The translations under genes and the position numbers were made by a program. A stretch of 10,727 nt of DNA. Origin: Bacteroidota bacterium. GTDB lineage: Bacteria > Bacteroidota > Ignavibacteria > SZUA-365. Positions within the stretch are counted from its first letter, which is position 1; each line of letters starts with the position of its first letter. The stretch covers positions 1-10,727 of the forward strand of contig JAGTUW010000070.1 of assembly GCA_018224345.1 (NCBI GenBank). Direction: 5' to 3'. Below the pieces are notes generated by a model that ran no database searches, was not told the origin of the DNA, and saw nothing but the letters and a program-made list of their open reading frames with translations. Below, piece by piece: positions 6,313 through 10,727 of the stretch.

Positions 6313-9003
6313 ATGAAACTCTTTGCGAATCTTTCCATTCGGGCGAAGCTGACAGCGGTTATTTCACTGCTGTTCTGGACCATCTCCATTTTTATTTTCA
6401 TTTTCTTTCCCTCCCGCCTCAAGGAGCAGGATCAACAGAATATACTCAACAGGGCGAAAGCGCTCGCGAGCACTACAGTGATGCTACTCGGGGAGAATGG
6501 TGATCTCGATGCGATCGAGGAACGGCAGCTGGCGTTGAGGAACGCCAGCCAGGATTCGCTTCTTCTCTATCTTCTCGTTGTCGATACAAAAGGAAATATT
6601 GTCGAAGCGATCAACAAACCGATCGCCGAGCAAGCCGAATATGCAGACGTTGCCGATCCCTTTGGCCCTGTTTCCGGTGCCTGCAAAGTCCGGGCGGATA
6701 TTCGTGCACAGGGGAAACAACTCGGAACGGTATTTCTGGGACTTTCCATGCGCGATGTCCACAAACGTCTTGACGAAAGTAAAACATCGATTGCACTGAT
6801 CAGCCTGATTATTTTCCTCATCGGTGTCGCGACTGTCATCGCGGTTTCGACAGTGGTGACAAATCCACTTCGTACCATGGTGCAGACCGCCGAGCAGATT
6901 GCACGTGGAGATTATGAGCAGGCACCTCCGGTCTCCTCTCAGGATGAGGTCGGGCATCTGGCGTTTTCCTTTAATCAGATGGTGCAGAATCTGCGCAAGG
7001 CCTATGACGAACTCGAATCGGTCAACCTGACACTCGAACAACGTGTGACCGAACGCACGAAGGAGTTGCACGAGGAAGTCGAGGAACGACGCCGTGTCGA
7101 GGAAGCCCTGCGGGATTCCGAATCACGCCAACGCGCAGTGTTGAGCGCCTTGCCGGATTTGATGTTGCTCCGCGACGGCAGCGGGATATATTCTCCTGAT
7201 CCGGTTCTGTTGATTCCTCCCGGCGAATTGAAATCCGACATGACGCGTGAACAATTCTCCTGGTCACTCATGGCGCAGTTCGAACCCTTCTTCGAAACGG
7301 CCATTCGCACCGGGGAAGTGCAAGTACAGGAATATTCCATTCCTTTCATGAATGGTATGCGTTATTTCGAAGCGCGTATCGCACCAAGCGGGATGGATCA
7401 GACCGTGACTATCGTCAGAGAAATTACTGACAGGATGGACGCGGAATCGCGGTTGAAACTACAGGGAGCAGCGCTCGAAGCAGCGGCCAACGCCATCGTG
7501 ATAACCGATTATGACAGCAATATCATCTGGGTCAATCCCGGATTTACGGCACTGACGGGTTTTACCCGGCAGGAAGCCTCAGGAAAGAATCTCCGCACAC
7601 TCAATCCGGGTGACGCGCGCAATGAGATTATGAACGATATGTGGGACACCGTGATCGCCGGAAAAGCCTGGCACGGTGAATTCGAAAATCAGGGAAAGGA
7701 CGGTTCCCGTTATCACGAAGAAAGAACGATCACGCCAGTGAAGGATCAGTTCGGCAATGTCACCCATTTCATTGCCATCATGAGTGATATCACAGAGCGC
7801 AAGAATATCGAACGGACTCTCATCGACGCCAAGGAACGTGTCGAGGCCGCTGACAAACTCAAGGATGCATTCATCGCAAACATCTCTCACGGAATTCGTA
7901 CACCGCTCTATATAATGATCGGTTATCTGAACCATATCTCGTCCGAGCTGAAAAGCAGTATGAGCATCGATCAGAACAAGTATTTCAGCTTCGTGTTTGA
8001 ATCCGCGGAACGATTGACAAAATCAATTGACCTCATCCTGGATATCTCCCGGCTGCAGACCGGCAATATAGAATTTCAGGATACCGAAATCTCTGTCCCC
8101 CGTATTATCGAAGAGCGCTTGCTCGAAATTAAACTGATGGCGGAGAAAAAATCATTGGCTCTGTCTTTCGACAACCAATTGGGGAATGTCAAGGTGCGGG
8201 CCGATGAAACCTTCCTGTCACGAAGTCTGGAAAGTCTGCTCGAGAATGCCGTCAAGTTCACGCGCAAGGGGTATGTCGAGGTCAGGCTCTATCAACGTGA
8301 TACCGGGGAACTCGCCATCGATATAGAGGATACCGGGGTGGGAATATCCGAAGATTATCAGACGAAGATGTTTCAGATCAGCTCGCCGACCAATGACACT
8401 CCGGGACATGCCTTCGAGGGCGTCGGACTGGGCCTCGCGCTGGTGCGCCGCTACCTCGAACAGATAGGGGGGCGTATCACCGTGAAGAGTGCGCGTGGTG
8501 TGGGGTCGATATTCACACTGACTCTGCCTGAGTCGCTGATCATTTCAAGTGAACATCTGCCGAAGGTGTCCAAATTTGTCAAGAAAGAGAAAATCGATCC
8601 TGTACGGAACATTCCCCGGGACGAGCGCGCACTGCCGAATCTCCTCGTCATAGAAGATGATTCCGACACACGGCAGTTCATGAAAATCACCCTGCGTAAG
8701 CATTACAATGTCTATACCGCCGAAAGCGTCGCCGAAGCCCATGACGTCGTTATGAATCGTGACATCGATATTGTCATCGCCGATGTCTCCCTCGGCGGAG
8801 AGGAATCAGGACTGGACTTTGTCAGCGATATCCGGAAAATTCCTCGCTACGGGAAAATTCCGGTGATCGCAGTCACAGCGCATGCCTTCTCTTCGGATCG
8901 CGACCGCTGTCTGGAAGCGGGATGTAACCGCTATTTTTCAAAACCGGTCGATCATGCGGTTCTGCTCCAGACCATGGAGGAGTTGCTCGCCGGAATTCTC
9001 TGA
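6313..9003 (+). CDS. membrane-bound hybrid sensor histidine kinase (HAMP-PAS-PAS-HisKA-HATPase-REC)
   Basis: 896 residues. Transmembrane helices at about 13-32 and 160-182 flank a periplasmic sensor (33-156, resembling a double-Cache or sCache domain in size). HAMP about 183-235, a charged coiled coil about 235-268, two PAS domains (about 270-376, atypical; 384-497, with IVITDYDSNIIWVNPGFTAL and a FIAIMSDITERK end), HisKA with His526 in SHGIRTP, HATPase with N645 (ENAVKF), DTGVGI at 673-678 and GVGLGLAL at 703-710, and a C-terminal receiver with acidic E781-D782-D783, phospho-acceptor D824, T855 and K877. All kinase motifs look intact except the residue after the His, which is Gly527 instead of the usual Glu/Asp. 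No DNA-binding output domain, so a separate partner (a phosphotransfer protein or response regulator) is likely. It starts 59 bp after the secretin stop, with no clear Shine-Dalgarno sequence close to its ATG. A role in pilus control is inferred from position only. Confidence 0.92.
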   Translation: MKLFANLSIRAKLTAVISLLFWTISIFIFIFFPSRLKEQDQQNILNRAKALASTTVMLLGENGDLDAIEERQLALRNASQDSLLLYLLVVDTKGNIVEAINKPIAEQAEYADVADPFGPVSGACKVRADIRAQGKQLGTVFLGLSMRDVHKRLDESKTSIALISLIIFLIGVATVIAVSTVVTNPLRTMVQTAEQIARGDYEQAPPVSSQDEVGHLAFSFNQMVQNLRKAYDELESVNLTLEQRVTERTKELHEEVEERRRVEEALRDSESRQRAVLSALPDLMLLRDGSGIYSPDPVLLIPPGELKSDMTREQFSWSLMAQFEPFFETAIRTGEVQVQEYSIPFMNGMRYFEARIAPSGMDQTVTIVREITDRMDAESRLKLQGAALEAAANAIVITDYDSNIIWVNPGFTALTGFTRQEASGKNLRTLNPGDARNEIMNDMWDTVIAGKAWHGEFENQGKDGSRYHEERTITPVKDQFGNVTHFIAIMSDITERKNIERTLIDAKERVEAADKLKDAFIANISHGIRTPLYIMIGYLNHISSELKSSMSIDQNKYFSFVFESAERLTKSIDLILDISRLQTGNIEFQDTEISVPRIIEERLLEIKLMAEKKSLALSFDNQLGNVKVRADETFLSRSLESLLENAVKFTRKGYVEVRLYQRDTGELAIDIEDTGVGISEDYQTKMFQISSPTNDTPGHAFEGVGLGLALVRRYLEQIGGRITVKSARGVGSIFTLTLPESLIISSEHLPKVSKFVKKEKIDPVRNIPRDERALPNLLVIEDDSDTRQFMKITLRKHYNVYTAESVAEAHDVVMNRDIDIVIADVSLGGEESGLDFVSDIRKIPRYGKIPVIAVTAHAFSSDRDRCLEAGCNRYFSKPVDHAVLLQTMEELLAGIL

Positions 9004-9038
9004 GTCAATAGCAGCTATCCCCGTCTTTCACAGAACGA

Positions 9039-9110
9039 TGACAGGGAAGCACGCACCGCCATCACTGCTGCGTGGGCTTTCCCTGTCACTCGCCCCCCGC
9101 GACAGGGAAA
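9039..9110. promoter_or_regulatory. three-armed set of mutually exclusive hairpins downstream of the kinase gene
   Basis: TGACAGGGAA (9039-9048) pairs with TTCCCTGTCA (9079-9088), extended inward by CACGCA (9050-9055) with TGCGTG (9069-9074); loop 9056-9068. The same middle arm, TTTCCCTGTC (9078-9087), also pairs perfectly over 10 bp with GACAGGGAAA (9101-9110), with a 13-nt C-rich loop between. The two stems use the same bases and cannot form together. Neither is followed by a T tract; the second is followed by A residues. It could be a kinase mRNA 3'-end stabiliser, a processing site or a switch element in transcripts reading through; the function is not known. Confidence 0.5.
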
Positions 9111-9116
9111 AAATCA

Positions 9117-9186
9117 ATGTATCGAATGGACTGATTTCGCTTGCACGGAGACTGGACACTCCGTAACATGCATTCGACATTTTTTT
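9117..9186 (+). terminator. terminator-like stem with T tract between the kinase and aldehyde dehydrogenase genes
   Basis: ATGT and CGAATG (9117-9120 and 9123-9128, with a 2-nt bulge) pair with CATTCGACAT (9171-9180), and an A-T pair can extend the base. The 42-nt interior carries its own hairpin, ACGGAG (9145-9150) with CTCCGT (9159-9164), which could nucleate the long stem. The right arm runs directly into seven T residues (9180-9186). This has the form of an intrinsic terminator for the upstream operon on the + strand, although the stem is long-range and only moderately G+C rich. Any promoter of the dehydrogenase gene would have to overlap this region or lie in the 40 bases after it. Confidence 0.45.
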
Positions 9187-9214
9187 CACCTAACCAATGT
9201 CTTTATCAGACAAC

Positions 9215-9220
9215 AGAGGG
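9215..9220 (+). promoter_or_regulatory. ribosome binding site of the aldehyde dehydrogenase gene
   Basis: AGAGGG precedes two adjacent in-frame ATG codons (9223 and 9226). Spacing is two bases to the first and five to the second, which favours ATG 9226 as the start. The difference is a single methionine. Confidence 0.6.
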
Positions 9221-9225
9221 TAATG

Positions 9226-10727
9226 ATGGATTTTCTGGCGACTTTGGGAATCAAGGACAGTAACTTCGGCGCCTCGACAGGCCGGCGGTGGATGGAATCC
9301 GCGGGTGAAGGCGAACTGGTTATTCAATCACCGGTGGACGCGGCGTCGATCGCACGTGTCCATCAGGCGACGGAAAACGATTATGAGGCCGTGATCACAC
9401 AGGCCCGGGAGACATTCACATGGTGGCGGACAGTACCCGCACCGAAACGCGGTGAAATTGTGCGGCAGATAGGAAATCGTCTGCGCAGCTACAAGGAACC
9501 GTTGGGAAGCCTTGTCTCCTATGAGATGGGGAAATCCCTGCAGGAGGGACTTGGCGAGGTACAGGAGATGATCGACATCTGTGATTTCGCCGTCGGTCTC
9601 TCGCGGCAGTTGTATGGATTCACCATGCATTCAGAACGTCCTGAACACCGGATGTACGATCAGTATCATCCGCTTGGCGTCGTGCTCACTATCTCCGCGT
9701 TTAATTTCCCTGTGGCCGTCTGGTCCTGGAATGCCATGATTGCAGCGGTATGTGGCAATGTGAATGTGTGGAAACCTTCTTCAAAAGTACCACTGACTGC
9801 CATTGCCTGCCAGCATATTGTCGCAGAAGTGCTCGATGAGAATGATCTTCCGGAAGGACTGTTTTCCCTGGTCATAGGGAAGGGGTCCACAATCGGCGAG
9901 CGCATGCTCAATGACAGTCGGATCCCGCTTGTGTCTGTCACTGGTTCGACCAATGTCGGCCGGCATGCAAACGAAGTCGTCGCAAAGCGTTTCGGCAAGA
10001 CCATTCTCGAACTCGGTGGCAACAACGCGATTATTCTTACCCCCGATGCAAACCTGAATATGGCGATCCCCGCCGTTGTCTTCGGCGCTGTCGGTACTGC
10101 GGGACAACGTTGCACGACGACACGCCGCCTGATAATTCACGAGAGTATTTACGATCAGGTCAAGGACACTCTGCAGAAGGCCTATGCCTCATTGCGCATC
10201 GGGTCGCCACTGGATCAGCAGAATCATGTTGGACCCCTTATCGATACCGCGGCTGTTGCCATGTTCACGAAAGCGATAGAGATGGCGCAACAGGAGGGCG
10301 GCACTCTGCTCTGCGGCGGTGAAGTGCTCGAAGGACCGGGGTATGAATCGGGCTGTTATGTGCGACCAGCGATCATCGAGGCCCGAAATGACTTCGATAT
10401 CGTCCAGGAGGAGACCTTCGCACCGATCCTCTACCTGATCAGGTACGAAGGAGAAGTGCAGAACGCAATTGCCATTCAGAACGATGTGGTACAGGGACTC
10501 TCCTCAGGGATTTTCACCGGGAATCTGCGTGAAGCCGAAACATTTCTCTCGCACTGGGGATCGGATTGCGGTATTGCGAATGTCAATATCGGCACGTCCG
10601 GTGCGGAGATAGGAGGAGCGTTCGGCGGTGAGAAGGAAACCGGCGGCGGCCGCGAGTCGGGTTCCGACGCGTGGAAGGCCTATATGCGTCGTCAGACAAA
10701 TACGATCAACTTCGGAGAAACGCTGCC
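9226..10727 (+). CDS. ALDH7-family (antiquitin-like) aldehyde dehydrogenase, L-piperidine-6-carboxylate / alpha-aminoadipate semialdehyde dehydrogenase, 3' end cut by window
   Basis: 500 residues are visible and the frame runs off the window; antiquitin-type enzymes end a handful of residues after the NFGETLP seen here. The ALDH7 hallmarks are clear: FNFPVAVWSWN in the NAD-binding region, WKPSSK, VTGSTNVGR, the general base Glu262 in LELGGNN, the catalytic nucleophile Cys296 in GTAGQRCTTTRR, TFAPILY, and the family-specific C-terminal stretch with TSGAEIGGAFGGEK, TGGGRESGSD and WKAYMRRQT. The family oxidises alpha-aminoadipate semialdehyde (in equilibrium with piperideine-6-carboxylate) to alpha-aminoadipate with NAD(P)+, a step of lysine/pipecolate catabolism; the bacterial gene is called amaB or pcd in some species. 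It acts in the cytoplasm. Aldehyde detoxification in osmotic or oxidative stress is a further reported role of the family. Catalytic residues are intact. It is separated from the pilus/kinase block by hairpins and a possible terminator, so it probably forms its own unit. Substrate is inferred from family membership. Confidence 0.93.
   Translation, partial: MDFLATLGIKDSNFGASTGRRWMESAGEGELVIQSPVDAASIARVHQATENDYEAVITQARETFTWWRTVPAPKRGEIVRQIGNRLRSYKEPLGSLVSYEMGKSLQEGLGEVQEMIDICDFAVGLSRQLYGFTMHSERPEHRMYDQYHPLGVVLTISAFNFPVAVWSWNAMIAAVCGNVNVWKPSSKVPLTAIACQHIVAEVLDENDLPEGLFSLVIGKGSTIGERMLNDSRIPLVSVTGSTNVGRHANEVVAKRFGKTILELGGNNAIILTPDANLNMAIPAVVFGAVGTAGQRCTTTRRLIIHESIYDQVKDTLQKAYASLRIGSPLDQQNHVGPLIDTAAVAMFTKAIEMAQQEGGTLLCGGEVLEGPGYESGCYVRPAIIEARNDFDIVQEETFAPILYLIRYEGEVQNAIAIQNDVVQGLSSGIFTGNLREAETFLSHWGSDCGIANVNIGTSGAEIGGAFGGEKETGGGRESGSDAWKAYMRRQTNTINFGETL

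Noticed and set aside
8299..8338. Repeated GATACCGGGG at 8299-8308 and 8329-8338
   Set aside because: Both copies encode Asp-Thr-Gly in the ATPase domain of the kinase, and the second is the conserved G1 box; codon reuse explains it.
9009..9166. Possible small protein gene between the kinase and the dehydrogenase, as the tail of a + strand frame opening at 8882
   Set aside because: The frame starts inside the receiver-domain coding region, has no ribosome binding site of its own, and runs through hairpin-forming sequence with no domain.
9141..9169. TTGCAC and TAACAT spaced by 17 bp as a sigma-70 promoter for the aldehyde dehydrogenase gene
   Set aside because: Spacing is ideal but the match to consensus is poor (three and four of six), and the site lies inside the terminator-like stem; not enough to call.

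Overview
The window comes from a diderm (Gram-negative type) bacterium of moderate G+C content. A secretin with an N-terminal signal peptide requires an outer membrane. The taxon cannot be fixed from the sequence alone. The compressed pilus operon and the large hybrid sensor kinase would suit a lineage outside the Proteobacteria, perhaps in the Bacteroidota/Chlorobiota/Ignavibacteria neighbourhood, but that is a weak inference. All recognised genes lie on the + strand.

Layout. (1) 2-817 is the 3' part of a gene for a PilX-like pilus-assembly or adhesin-type protein, followed by a hairpin and T-rich tract that may terminate transcription. (2) 1034-6253 is a tight type IV pilus (T4P) operon of four genes separated by 10-19 bp: a PilT-family ATPase, a PilM-PilN fusion, a PilO-PilP fusion, and a short PilQ-type secretin. 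Together they supply a motor and a trans-envelope alignment complex that in most bacteria takes six genes. (3) 6313-9003 encodes an 896-residue membrane hybrid histidine kinase (sensor, HAMP, two PAS domains, HisKA/HATPase, receiver), close enough to the secretin gene to be co-transcribed. (4) 9004-9225 is a structured intergenic region with two mutually exclusive hairpins and a terminator-like stem with a T tract. (5) From 9226 to the window edge is an ALDH7 (antiquitin-like) aldehyde dehydrogenase of lysine/pipecolate catabolism, complete except for a few C-terminal residues. It looks metabolically unrelated to the pilus block.

How the genes fit together: the PilX-like protein would be an exported, possibly pilus-associated component. 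The cytoplasmic ATPase would drive pilus dynamics, PilM/N/O/P would connect it through the inner membrane and periplasm to the secretin, and the hybrid kinase may regulate the machine or simply be a neighbour.

Most notable: the whole PilMNOP complex is compressed into two polypeptides; the ATPase has Gly-Ala where the family's Asp box has Glu-Asp (the Glu being the catalytic base); the kinase has Gly where the acidic residue after the phospho-accepting His is expected; and a three-armed, switch-like hairpin array follows the kinase gene.
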